From: an uncultured Lachnospiraceae bacterium
Lineage (GTDB): Bacteria; Bacillota; Clostridia; Lachnospirales; Lachnospiraceae
NCBI GenBank assembly: GCA_910583835.1
Contig: CAJTYM010000002.1
Location: 75,493-139,492 of the forward strand
DNA length: 64,000 nucleotides
Reading direction: 5' to 3'
Each line of letters begins with the position of its first letter. Position 1 is the stretch's first letter. The notes beneath the pieces are model-generated. The model was given only the letters and a program-made list of their open reading frames with translations. It was not told the DNA's origin and searched no databases. A program made the translations under genes and the position numbers. Of this stretch, positions 8,186 through 16,544 are shown piece after piece.

Positions 8186-10324
8186 ATGAGCAACAAACAC
8201 GGAAATCTTTCCATCAACAGCGACAATATTTTTCCTATTATCAAGAAGTGGCTGTATTCGGACCACGATATTTTTTACCGCGAGTTAATTTCCAACGGCT
8301 GCGATGCCATCACCAAGTTAAAGAAGCTGGACTTAATAGGGGAATATGAACTTCCAGACGACTACGAGCCCAAGATTCAGATTCTTGTCAACCCGGAGGA
8401 GAAGACCCTCAAGTTCATCGACAACGGATTAGGCATGACCGCCGATGAAGTGGAGGAATATATCAACCAGATTGCGTTCTCCGGCGCTTCTGATTTCTTA
8501 GAAAAATATAAGGACAAGGCAAGCGAGGAGCAGATTATCGGGCATTTCGGACTGGGCTTCTATTCTGCTTTCATGGTTGCAGACGAAGTGCATATCGACT
8601 CCCTCTCCTACCAGAAAGACGCAGTACCCGTCCATTGGACCTGTGACGGCGGTACGGAATTCGATATGTCTGACGGCTCCAAGACGACTGTCGGCACAGA
8701 AATTACGTTATTCTTAAATGAAGACTGCCTGGAATTTGCCAACGAATACCGCGCTAAGGAAGTAATTGAGAAATACTGCTCCTTCATGCCGACTGCCATC
8801 TACCTTGCAAAGGAAAATGCACCGGAAGAATACGAGACCATCCCCGCCGATGAAGTGACCGACAAGGATAAGGTCATAGAGACCATCGTGGAGGAAGCAA
8901 AGTTCGAGGAAAAGGAGAACGAAGACGGAACCAAAGAACAGGTGGAAGTGTCTCCGCGCACAGAAAAAGCAAAGATTGTCAAACGTCCGGTTGCCTTAAA
9001 CGATACGCATCCATTGTGGGCAAAACACCCCAACGACTGCACAGACGAGGAGTACAAGACCTTTTACCGCAAGGTTTTCCAGGATTACAAGGAACCATTG
9101 TTCTGGATTCACCTGAATATGGATTACCCCTTTAACCTCAAAGGTATCCTCTACTTCCCCAAAATCAACACGGAATACGATTCCATTGAGGGCACGATTA
9201 AGCTTTACAACAACCAGGTATTTATCGCCGACAATATCAAGGAGGTCATTCCCGAATTCCTGATGCTGTTAAAGGGCGTGATTGACTGCCCGGACCTGCC
9301 TCTGAACGTATCGAGAAGCGCTTTGCAGAATGACGGCTTTGTACAGAAAATTTCTGATTACATCACCAAGAAAGTTGCCGACAAGCTGAGCGGCATGTGC
9401 AAGACCGACAAGGAATCTTATGAGAAATACTGGGATGACATCAGCCCCTTCATCAAATTCGGCTGCCTGAAAGACGAGAAATTCTGTGATAAGATGAACG
9501 ATTATATCTTATTCAAGAACTTGGACGATAAATACCTCACACTGCCGGAATGCTTAAAAACCGAGGAAGAAAACGCTGATTCTGAAAATGCAGACACTGA
9601 TTCCGCTCATGCAGATGATAATTCTGCGGACAACGCCAGCGCTGATTCCAATACTGCAGATACTTCTTCTGCCGACACAGACGAAGCAGATTCTGCCGAT
9701 GGAACTGAGGAGGAAAAAGATACGCGCAGACCTGTGTACTATGTAACCGACAGGCAGCAGCAAGGACAGTATATTAAGATGTTCCAGGAACAGAACATGG
9801 ATGCCGTCATCTTAGACCATAACATTGATACTTCTTTCATCACACAGTTGGAGCGCAGAAATGAAAAAATTAAATTTGTGCGCATTGATGCCGACCTCAC
9901 GGATTCCATGAAAGAAGACGTTTCCGAGGAAGATTTGAAGGAAGCAAAAGACACGCTGACAGAGACATTCCGCAAGGCATTGAACAATGAGAAGCTGAAC
10001 GTAACTGTCGAAAAGCTGAAAAATGCAGACATCTCTTCCGTCATAACCCTCTCCGAGGAAGGAAGAAGAATGCAGGATATGATGAAGATGTACGGCATGG
10101 CAGGCATGGATCCCTCCATGTTCGGCGGCGACCAGACATTGGTACTGAACGCCAACAATGAGCTGGTCAAATATATTTTGGAGCACAAAGATTCTGAGCA
10201 TGTGCCAGTCTTCTGTGAACAGCTCTATGACCTGGCGCTCCTTAGCAATCACCCGCTGACACCAGATGCAATGAGCCAATTTGTCGCTAGGAGCAACAAA
10301 ATTATGCTGCTGTTGGCAAAATAA
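8186..10324 (+). CDS. htpG: Hsp90 family chaperone HtpG with acidic Ala/Asp/Ser insert
   Basis: A 712-aa Hsp90 protein, longer than the roughly 620 aa usual in bacteria. Seen: GHKL ATPase domain with FYRELISNGCDAITKL, the DNGLGMT motif and GHFGLGFYSAFMVA, a middle domain with PLNVSRSALQND, and the C-terminal dimerisation region. Residues about 459-512 form a low-complexity acidic stretch of repeated NADS/SADT-like units that accounts for much of the extra length. A shorter Glu/Lys-rich charged linker sits near residues 235-265. The protein is a cytoplasmic ATP-dependent chaperone. The ATG follows AAAGGAG. A perfect CIRCE upstream puts it under probable HrcA control. Confidence 0.97.
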   Translation: MSNKHGNLSINSDNIFPIIKKWLYSDHDIFYRELISNGCDAITKLKKLDLIGEYELPDDYEPKIQILVNPEEKTLKFIDNGLGMTADEVEEYINQIAFSGASDFLEKYKDKASEEQIIGHFGLGFYSAFMVADEVHIDSLSYQKDAVPVHWTCDGGTEFDMSDGSKTTVGTEITLFLNEDCLEFANEYRAKEVIEKYCSFMPTAIYLAKENAPEEYETIPADEVTDKDKVIETIVEEAKFEEKENEDGTKEQVEVSPRTEKAKIVKRPVALNDTHPLWAKHPNDCTDEEYKTFYRKVFQDYKEPLFWIHLNMDYPFNLKGILYFPKINTEYDSIEGTIKLYNNQVFIADNIKEVIPEFLMLLKGVIDCPDLPLNVSRSALQNDGFVQKISDYITKKVADKLSGMCKTDKESYEKYWDDISPFIKFGCLKDEKFCDKMNDYILFKNLDDKYLTLPECLKTEEENADSENADTDSAHADDNSADNASADSNTADTSSADTDEADSADGTEEEKDTRRPVYYVTDRQQQGQYIKMFQEQNMDAVILDHNIDTSFITQLERRNEKIKFVRIDADLTDSMKEDVSEEDLKEAKDTLTETFRKALNNEKLNVTVEKLKNADISSVITLSEEGRRMQDMMKMYGMAGMDPSMFGGDQTLVLNANNELVKYILEHKDSEHVPVFCEQLYDLALLSNHPLTPDAMSQFVARSNKIMLLLAK

Positions 10325-10344
10325 GGGTTTTGAAAGGAGAGCCC

Positions 10345-11316
10345 ATGGCAAAAACATCTTGGAAAACAAAAATAACAGCTTTTGTGCTTATGTTTATGTT
10401 GGCAATTGCCCAGATACCTACAACCGTCCAGGCTGCCGCCGTGCGCCCGGCAGATGTAAAAAAGGCCGGCAGCGGCAATATCCTTATCGGCGTGTCCGGC
10501 ACTTTTGAGCACGTGGATAAATCAGACATTTTAAAGAGAATCAATGACATCCGCAAGGAAGCCTGCACGAAGGGCTATATCAACCCTAACACCGGCAGGA
10601 AACTGAAATCCTCAGACTATGTTCCGCTGAAATGGTCCTCGAATTTAGAATGGATTGCACAGCTGCGGGCAGCAGAATGTACCGTCAATGAGGGGCACAC
10701 CCGCCCAAATGGCAAGAGCTGTTCCAGTATCAACTATAAAAACGAGCAAAGCTGGGGCGAAAATCTTGCCTGGAACTATTCTGGCCTGATGCGCGGAGTT
10801 GAACAGTGGTACGATGAAAAGAAAGATTGGGTGAACCAAAACACCAATGCCGTAACCGGACATTACACAAACCTCATCAATCCTGAATATAAGTTCATCG
10901 GCCTCGCTTCTTTTGTCCGCAGCAGCGGCGGCTGGTATGGCATCTCTGCTGAATTAGGCTATTCCACTGCCGGTTTGCAGTCACAGTCCAAAGTAAAGGG
11001 CAAAACAGTCCAGACCATTGAGGTTGCCAAAAACAATGTTAAGCAGATGAAGTTAAACGCCCCCTCCTCCATCAAGTTAAAAAAGTCCAAGCAATTGACC
11101 ATCACCTGTAATATTACATTTCCGGGAATTATGGGCGGGCAAAATTCCACAAAGGGAAAAATTTCCAAAAACGTTACCTGGAAATCATCGAAGCCGTCCG
11201 TCATATCCGTCAAGAGCAACGGAAAGATTACCGCTAAAAAAACCGGAAAATCTACCATTACTGCCAAAATAAAAGGTGGGAAAACTTTAAAGAAAACAAT
11301 TACGGTCAAAAGATAA
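10345..11316 (+). CDS. Secreted CAP/SCP-domain protein with Ig-like C-terminus
   Basis: A 323-aa protein with an N-terminal signal peptide (KITAFVLMFMLAIAQ, cleavage probably after VQA). A CAP/SCP domain follows: ILKRINDIRKEA, HTRPNGKSC, SWGENLAW, and GHYTNLINPEYKFIGL. The last 75 residues are Lys/Ser-rich and of the Big_2 bacterial Ig-like type (KPSVISVKSNGKITAKKTGK). Probably exported and cell-wall associated; biochemical role unknown. Start ATG 10345 is chosen because AAAGGAG lies six bases ahead; a TTG 15 bases upstream overlaps that site. It lies 20 bases after htpG and may be co-transcribed. A hairpin terminator follows. Confidence 0.85.
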   Translation: MAKTSWKTKITAFVLMFMLAIAQIPTTVQAAAVRPADVKKAGSGNILIGVSGTFEHVDKSDILKRINDIRKEACTKGYINPNTGRKLKSSDYVPLKWSSNLEWIAQLRAAECTVNEGHTRPNGKSCSSINYKNEQSWGENLAWNYSGLMRGVEQWYDEKKDWVNQNTNAVTGHYTNLINPEYKFIGLASFVRSSGGWYGISAELGYSTAGLQSQSKVKGKTVQTIEVAKNNVKQMKLNAPSSIKLKKSKQLTITCNITFPGIMGGQNSTKGKISKNVTWKSSKPSVISVKSNGKITAKKTGKSTITAKIKGGKTLKKTITVKR

Positions 11317-11321
11317 CAGCA

Positions 11322-11356
11322 CAGACGTCCTGAACTTTACAAGCACAGGACGTCTG
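11322..11356. terminator. Bidirectional hairpin terminator between convergent genes
   Basis: Perfect 11-base inverted repeat CAGACGTCCTG (11322-11332) and CAGGACGTCTG (11346-11356) with a 13-base loop, located between the convergent CAP-domain and M56-peptidase genes. Confidence 0.75.
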
Positions 11357-11375
11357 TCTGTTTCATTCACATATA

Positions 11376-12878
11376 TTATTGCAGTTCAAGCCCTGTAGGA
11401 CGCAGCAATGCCTGCATTTCTCTTTTGCCCAATTCCTTTATCTCCTCAATATCCCCATTCTTATCCCGGCAGACTTCGAGATATACTGCATTCTTGCCGC
11501 AAGAGCCATTTGTCAGAAGATAATCTTTGTCATGAAAAACGGCAACTTCTTTCCCCTGATACATCCAGGTCCCTGTCTTATCATTGGCAGTAATGCCATA
11601 GGAAGCATATTCCGCGGGAACGTCCGGGGTACTGCTGCCCTCATACGTCTCGTTATCTTCTGCTGCATATGCAATATCCGAGGACATCCCATACGCTATG
11701 GCAGTCGCGTCACTCTTATCACTCATATCATACTCAATGTCTGCAGCTTCTTCATATGCTTCTTCTGCGCCGTTTAGCATCTTTGCTGTATTCTCTTCGT
11801 ATTCATAAGAACTGTCGCCCTCTTCCACCGCATAGACGCCATCGACAGGACCCGCTGCCTCTGCTGTGTCTTCTGCGACAGCTACTGTTTTGCCAAAAAC
11901 AAATGCAGAAGTTGCAAATACCATAATCATTCCCGCTGTCAGCACACCTGACAATACACCCAACGCTATTGATTTCTTTTTCTCTTTCATAATGGCAACC
12001 ACCCTTTCTTCCATTGCATTTCTACAGAAACTATTACCGAAGGAAAACCTCGCACCCTTCTGCTCTTCCAGATCAATCAGCGCATAAGCATAAGCTGCGC
12101 GCGACTCCCAGCCAAGATATCTGACTACATTCTCATCACAGGCAATCTCTATATCCCGGTTTGCCAGAATGCACATTGCCCAGACAAGCGGATTAAACCA
12201 ATGAATACAGCAGGACAGTATCAGAAAAATCTTCTTCACTGTATCAAAATGGCGGATATGCATATACTCATGAAGCAGCACAAACCTCAGCTGCTCCCTA
12301 TCCGCTTTCACCAGCGATTTCGGCAAAAGGATTACCGGATGGATAATCCCATAAGCCAACGGTGTTTCCACGCCCTCCCACTGACGTACTGAGACTTTAC
12401 GTCTCAGCGGAAGTTCCCACGCCCACTCCTGCACCTTCAAGTCCTCTATGAGCAGTGAGGTTGCAAATTCCCTGTGACATCTAACATAAACGGACACATA
12501 ATACAGAATGCACAGGAAAACTCCGCCCAGATAGATAGGCAGCCATACAGTCCGTAAATCCAAATCTGCATCATTTGCAGCATTTGCCGACACGGCTTCC
12601 CCTGACGCCTTATTTCCTGACATTTCATCAAATACTGCAATATTATCTGCATGATTCCATGGCATTCCATCAACAGAACATTCCATAGCCAATTTCTCTG
12701 CCAAAGTATAAACGCTGCATGGGCATGGTATGGAAAAAGGAATCATCAGCCGCAGAAACACTGCAAACCACAGCGCCTGAAATACTTTCCCCGGCAGACG
12801 GTTTTGCAACAGACTGCGGACAGCTACAATTGCTAAAATAAAAATCCCTCCCGAAACGCTCATGCTCCACAAATTCAT
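11376..12878 (-). CDS. M56 family (BlaR1/MecR1-type) membrane sensor peptidase
   Basis: A 500-aa protein with BlaR1-type architecture: several N-terminal membrane segments, a cytoplasmic M56 peptidase with HEYMHIRHFD (zinc motif HExxH at about residue 203), and another membrane segment near residue 310. The C-terminal 170 residues are acidic, presumably external, and rich in Glu, Asp, Ala and Tyr. This tail shows no penicillin-binding sensor domain, so the ligand is unlikely to be a beta-lactam. On sensing, such proteins trigger cleavage of the partner repressor, encoded just upstream. The ATG at 12878 is preceded by TGAGG that includes the stop of the repressor gene; nine further codons upstream are open. 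Confidence 0.85.
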   Translation of the reverse strand: MNLWSMSVSGGIFILAIVAVRSLLQNRLPGKVFQALWFAVFLRLMIPFSIPCPCSVYTLAEKLAMECSVDGMPWNHADNIAVFDEMSGNKASGEAVSANAANDADLDLRTVWLPIYLGGVFLCILYYVSVYVRCHREFATSLLIEDLKVQEWAWELPLRRKVSVRQWEGVETPLAYGIIHPVILLPKSLVKADREQLRFVLLHEYMHIRHFDTVKKIFLILSCCIHWFNPLVWAMCILANRDIEIACDENVVRYLGWESRAAYAYALIDLEEQKGARFSFGNSFCRNAMEERVVAIMKEKKKSIALGVLSGVLTAGMIMVFATSAFVFGKTVAVAEDTAEAAGPVDGVYAVEEGDSSYEYEENTAKMLNGAEEAYEEAADIEYDMSDKSDATAIAYGMSSDIAYAAEDNETYEGSSTPDVPAEYASYGITANDKTGTWMYQGKEVAVFHDKDYLLTNGSCGKNAVYLEVCRDKNGDIEEIKELGKREMQALLRPTGLELQ

Positions 12879-12888
12879 CCTGCTTACC

Positions 12889-13248
12889 TCATTCCAATTC
12901 CTCAACCATCTTCTTCAACTTATCAACTTGCTCTTTTGACAGCTTCTTCCTGCCCAGCAAGGCAGCAAATAGCTTTTCCGCTGAGCCGTCATATATCTTA
13001 TTAATCAATTCCTCCGTCTCAGCTTCCTGCACCGCTTCCTTGGGAATCAGCGCATGGCACATAAAATTCGGTTCCGAACGCTCGATTGCCCCTTTCTTGA
13101 TACAGCGCTTAATCAATGTATATGTCGTATTCATATTCCAGCCTACCTCCTCTTTGAGCACATTGGAGATATGCTTTGCTGTGGCATCACCTTCCTTCCA
13201 TAACACATCCATGACTTTTAATTCCGAATCAAACAATTTCACATCCAT
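12889..13248 (-). CDS. BlaI/MecI/CopY family transcriptional repressor
   Basis: A 119-aa winged-helix repressor of the BlaI family. It has the recognisable pattern LKVMDVLWKEGDATAKHISN, then NTTYTLIKRCIKKGAIER and a dimerisation tail. It normally binds TACTACA-type dyads and is inactivated by cleavage after its M56 partner senses a signal. Two such dyads overlap its own promoter (13263-13305), so autoregulation is likely. GGAGGAAAATAT precedes the ATG. The target genes beyond this pair are not visible; no beta-lactamase gene is adjacent. Confidence 0.92.
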   Translation of the reverse strand: MDVKLFDSELKVMDVLWKEGDATAKHISNVLKEEVGWNMNTTYTLIKRCIKKGAIERSEPNFMCHALIPKEAVQEAETEELINKIYDGSAEKLFAALLGRKKLSKEQVDKLKKMVEELE

Positions 13249-13262
13249 ATATTTTCCTCCAG

Positions 13263-13318
13263 AAACTACTGCAGTAGTTTAATGTATCTATACTACCACA
13301 GTAGTTTATCATTGTCAA
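13263..13318 (-). promoter_or_regulatory. Promoter with two BlaI-type operators
   Basis: Minus-strand TTGACA (13313-13318), 17 bases, TAGTAT (13290-13295). A perfect palindrome AAACTACTGCAGTAGTTT covers 13263-13280 just downstream of the -10, and a second dyad ACTACCACAGTAGT (13292-13305) lies between -35 and -10. Both match the ACTAC/GTAGT half-sites of BlaI family operators, implying tight autorepression of the repressor-peptidase pair. Confidence 0.88.
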
Positions 13319-13345
13319 CCATATCATTTGAATTTTCTCATTTTG

Positions 13346-13357
13346 TGTAACAGTTCA
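13346..13357 (+). repeat. Solo copy of the TGTWACAGTTCA end motif
   Basis: TGTAACAGTTCA, identical to the left end of the repeat at 63881 and one base different from the left end of the repeat at 16288. No hairpin body follows here, only a terminator, so it may be a remnant or chance. Confidence 0.35.
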
Positions 13358-13368
13358 ACCAAAATTAA

Positions 13369-13399
13369 GGCAGCGTCCCCATATTGCGGAAACGCTGCC
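13369..13399 (-). terminator. Hairpin terminator after the PrsA-like gene
   Basis: Inverted repeat GGCAGCGT (13369-13376) and ACGCTGCC (13392-13399), followed on the minus strand by a short T-rich run. It sits 42 bases past the stop of the PrsA-like lipoprotein gene. Confidence 0.6.
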
Positions 13400-13441
13400 T
13401 GTATATTATTTTTCTTATGTAATTCACTGTTCTGACCTAAT

Positions 13442-14443
13442 TTACCACGTACAGTATTTCTCATACACCTGGAAGAAACTGTCTGTTGTCAAATCCTTAT
13501 TGAGTTCCACTTTCACCCCATCCCAGAGCTCTTCGTTGAATTCTGAGGGCAAATCTTTCAAAAATCCCTGATAGACATCATCAAACGCTTCCTTCCTTCG
13601 TTCTTCTAAAATCACAGACTTATTGTCATCCGTCCGCTCCTGGTCATAATGGTTTATGCATTTGACAAAATAATAACCGTCATCTGTCTTAATCTTTTTG
13701 CTGACTTCCCCATTTTCCAGGGAAAATACGGCATCTGCCACTTCCTGCTCAACATTATTTTTGCTGAAAAAAACCTCAACCTCCGCAGCCTCGTTATAGC
13801 GGTTGGCAACCGTGAGAAAATCATTCCCCTCTTTTATCTGCTGGGAAACCTCTTTTGCCTTCTCCTTATCTGATACAAAAATCTGCTCAGCCTCCATAAC
13901 TCTGGCTTCCTCATCGCTGACCTCATCGTTGACCCCCTGTGTGAGAAACGTATATAGCTTATTGGCAAGACCATAGCGCATGTACAAAGTCTCTATGTCA
14001 CCTTGCTTTACCTGCATATACTCTTTCTCTGCAGCGTTCAAGGAAGCAAAATACGCCTCCGCCGCCTCCTTGACCTTTGCCTGTTCTTCTTCGCTTAAGG
14101 CAACTTCATTTTCCTGCGCCAGATAATCCATCGCCATAATCTGCGCCAGCCTGGAAACAGTCATGTCCTTCACATAATTTTCCAATTGATTATCTTTGAA
14201 ACCGTGTTCCCACAAATCAATGCCATACATCGTATCGTAAATATTCTGGTAATTCGTCAATACGACCCGCGCCTCCGGCAGTGTGCAGACTTCTTCCTTA
14301 ATCTTGAACACCTTATTGTCTATATGGTCTGCATTGACTACCACCTCAGAACCTGTCACCTTGCAGCCGCTAAACGTCAGCAAAAACAGAGCGCTGAGCC
14401 CAACTAATTTTAATTTTCCACCTGTTCTCATTGGTAATCCCAT
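13442..14443 (-). CDS. PrsA/SurA-like peptidyl-prolyl isomerase lipoprotein
   Basis: About 333 aa. A lipoprotein signal with lipobox LTFSGC near residue 27 is followed by a SurA_N-like helical domain. A parvulin-like PpiC segment comes next (QIFVSDKEKAKEVSQQIKEG, then FSLENGEVSKKIKTDDGYYF). These proteins sit on the outside of the membrane and help secreted proteins fold; several secreted proteins are encoded in this window. Start is uncertain: ATG 14443 has AGGA at eight bases, while ATG 14452 and 14431 are in frame with poorer sites. Confidence 0.82.
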   Translation of the reverse strand: MGLPMRTGGKLKLVGLSALFLLTFSGCKVTGSEVVVNADHIDNKVFKIKEEVCTLPEARVVLTNYQNIYDTMYGIDLWEHGFKDNQLENYVKDMTVSRLAQIMAMDYLAQENEVALSEEEQAKVKEAAEAYFASLNAAEKEYMQVKQGDIETLYMRYGLANKLYTFLTQGVNDEVSDEEARVMEAEQIFVSDKEKAKEVSQQIKEGNDFLTVANRYNEAAEVEVFFSKNNVEQEVADAVFSLENGEVSKKIKTDDGYYFVKCINHYDQERTDDNKSVILEERRKEAFDDVYQGFLKDLPSEFNEELWDGVKVELNKDLTTDSFFQVYEKYCTW

Positions 14444-14530
14444 CCATTTCATCCTAATTGCAAATTATCACAATTCTGTTTGCCACAATTGCTCATTATC
14501 ACAGCCCTGCTTCAGCACAATTGCAAATTA

Positions 14531-15925
14531 TCAAAGTTCCGCCAGGATACTGCGCGCCACGCTCAGTCCGTTGGCAGATGCCTGCTGCAGCCCCCTGGTA
14601 ACCGATGCCCCATCGCCAATAGCGCGCAGCCCAGGCAAATTGGTCTTAAATGCACGGTCCACCACTACTTTGTTGGAATAGAACTTCACTTCCACACCAT
14701 AAAGCAGCGTCTCATCACTGGCAATGCCGGGCGTCACCTTATCCAGCGCAAAAATCATCTCCTCAATATCCACCATAATCCGATGTGGGAATACGAGGGA
14801 CAAGTCTCCCGGAACGGCATCTTTCAAGGTCGGAATCAGATTGTTACGGCACAGCCGCTCTTCGGTCGTCCTTCTTCCCCGGCGGAAATCCCCAAACGTC
14901 TGCACAAGAATCTTGCCGTCACAGAGCATATTGGACAGCTGGGCAATCTGTTTGCCATAAGCAATCGGCGTCTTAAAAGGTTTTGTGAAATTCTTTGATA
15001 CCAGCAAGGCGAAATTCGTGTTATTTGTCTTCAGGTCATTAGACTTATAGGCATGGCCATTGACCACCGCAAGCCCATTTTCATAATATTCCGTTGCCAC
15101 CTCACCGGAAGGATTCGTACAGAACGTGCGCACTTTGTCATCAAAGGTCGGCGTGTGGTAGACTAGTTTCGCCTCATAGAGGTTCTGATTCAAAAACTCC
15201 ATCACCTCATCCCGGACTTCCACCCGCACACCGATATCCACCGTTCCTACCTTCGTCTCAATCCCATGCTCCTTGCAGATATGGCTGAACCAGTCTGCCC
15301 CTTCCCTGCCGATGGCACAGACAATTTCCTGTGCAAAAAAGGACTCCCCTTCTCTTGTCACAACACCCACTGCCTTGCCATCTTCCACCAGCACATTGTC
15401 TACCATGGTCCTAAATCTCATCTCGATTCCCTGCTGCAAAAGATGTTCCTGCAGGCGGCTGTAGATTTTGTAACCTTCCTCCGTGCCCAAATGGCGGATT
15501 GGACATTCCACCAACTTCAGGTTAGCATTGATTGCCTTTCTTCTGATTTCCCGAATTTCTCTTTCTTTTCCTACGCCGTAGACATCTTTGTCTGCACCGA
15601 ATTTCAGATAAATCTCATCCGATTCCTGAATCAGCGCCACAGCTTCATCGTAACCTAATATCTGCGGCAGGTTCCCGCCCACATCCGGGGACAGCGATAA
15701 TTTGCCATCGGAAAAAGCTCCTGCCCCGGCAAATCCGGTAGTAATCGAGCAAGGCTGACAGCCCACGCACTCCTTAGTCTTGCGCTTCGGGCATTCCCTC
15801 TGCTCAATCCTCCGTCCCTTCTCAAGCATCAGCACATGAAGTTCAGGGTTTTGCCGGATTAGCTCATAGGCGCAAAATATCCCCGAAGGACCGGCGCCCA
15901 CAATAATCACATCATACTTTGTCAT
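14531..15925 (-). CDS. FAD-dependent NAD(P) oxidoreductase (COG2509-type)
   Basis: A 464-aa flavoprotein. The N-terminal dinucleotide-binding fold is clear (VIIVGAGPSGIFCAYELI, with Glu at the end of strand two). It continues with a Cys-rich segment CPKRKTKECVGCQPC, then GFAGAGAFSDGKLSLSPDVG, which is characteristic of the uncharacterised FAD-dependent dehydrogenases grouped as COG2509. The C-terminus has the second FAD contact (LRAIGDGASVTRGLQQASANG). Substrate is not known. The Cys cluster may bind metal or be redox active. A small acidic gene lies 27 bases upstream on the same strand. Confidence 0.88.
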   Translation of the reverse strand: MTKYDVIIVGAGPSGIFCAYELIRQNPELHVLMLEKGRRIEQRECPKRKTKECVGCQPCSITTGFAGAGAFSDGKLSLSPDVGGNLPQILGYDEAVALIQESDEIYLKFGADKDVYGVGKEREIREIRRKAINANLKLVECPIRHLGTEEGYKIYSRLQEHLLQQGIEMRFRTMVDNVLVEDGKAVGVVTREGESFFAQEIVCAIGREGADWFSHICKEHGIETKVGTVDIGVRVEVRDEVMEFLNQNLYEAKLVYHTPTFDDKVRTFCTNPSGEVATEYYENGLAVVNGHAYKSNDLKTNNTNFALLVSKNFTKPFKTPIAYGKQIAQLSNMLCDGKILVQTFGDFRRGRRTTEERLCRNNLIPTLKDAVPGDLSLVFPHRIMVDIEEMIFALDKVTPGIASDETLLYGVEVKFYSNKVVVDRAFKTNLPGLRAIGDGASVTRGLQQASANGLSVARSILAEL

Positions 15926-15952
15926 CTCATTCTCACTTTCCAGACAGGGCCG

Positions 15953-16216
15953 CTATGCTTCCACCACCAAAAACCTTCCGTCAGGCAGTGAAAATACCTC
16001 AGATGCTTCCTCCAGCTCATCATCGTCCATATAGGAAACATCGGCGCCTTCGTCCTCGAAATATGCCCGCACTTCTTTGATGTTTTTGCATACCACTGCC
16101 ATGCAGTCTTCTAAAAATTCCTGTGCATCATCCAGGTTCTCCGCCACCCTCTCATCAAACAGCTGCGACTGATTGTCCAGAAAGTACTCCAAACAGAGTT
16201 CATCATATCCATTCAT
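15953..16216 (-). CDS. Small acidic protein, unknown function
   Basis: An 87-aa very acidic protein without signal peptide or Cys cluster. It contains LDDAQEFLEDCMAVVCKNIK and ends SLPDGRFLVVEA. I do not recognise a named family. It has an AGGAGGAGC ribosome binding site and its own promoter (16246-16274), so it is probably expressed, and may be co-transcribed with the FAD dehydrogenase 27 bases downstream. Confidence 0.75.
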   Translation of the reverse strand: MNGYDELCLEYFLDNQSQLFDERVAENLDDAQEFLEDCMAVVCKNIKEVRAYFEDEGADVSYMDDDELEEASEVFSLPDGRFLVVEA

Positions 16217-16245
16217 AAATTCGCTCCTCCTATCTCTTCCCCTAT

Positions 16246-16274
16246 ATGATATTATGAATCTGCTAAAATTTCAA
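16246..16274 (-). promoter_or_regulatory. Probable promoter of the small acidic gene
   Basis: Minus-strand TTGAAA (16269-16274), 17 bases, TATCAT (16246-16251), 30 bases before the ATG. Confidence 0.55.
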
Positions 16275-16288
16275 TGCCTGATTTAATG

Positions 16289-16518
16289 TTACAGTTCACT
16301 CGTCAGCCAATATGGAGATAATCACATGCTTGCATGATGATTTCTCCATTTGTGATGACGGAGGGAACGCCAGCTTATGAGCAAAGTTAGCATTTGACCT
16401 GAGGGGGGACCCAACGAAGTTGGGGAGAGTCCTGAGGTCTCCTAGCGTTTCCCAATAAGATAAAGCAGCGAGAAAGCGCTGTAAGCGCCTTTGCGAATGG
16501 CGTGGAAGTGAACTGTAA
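16289..16518. repeat. 230-bp structured repeat with terminal inverted repeats
   Basis: Ends are perfect 12-base inverted repeats TTACAGTTCACT (16289-16300) and AGTGAACTGTAA (16507-16518). Inside are several nested hairpins: CGTCA...ATGGAGA with a TGCTTGCA apex pairing back to TCTCCAT...TGACG (about 16301-16366); an outer stem GGGAACGC/GCGTTTCCC enclosing GACCTGAGG...CCTGAGGTC; and a short CAGCG/CGCTG hairpin. There is no coding frame. A copy with the same left end and architecture starts at 63881, and the inner hairpin recurs at 21585. It fills most of the 328-base gap between the acidic gene and the ABC exporter. Confidence 0.8.
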
Positions 16519-16544
16519 CTACTTAGTGGATAGCGTAATCCTGA

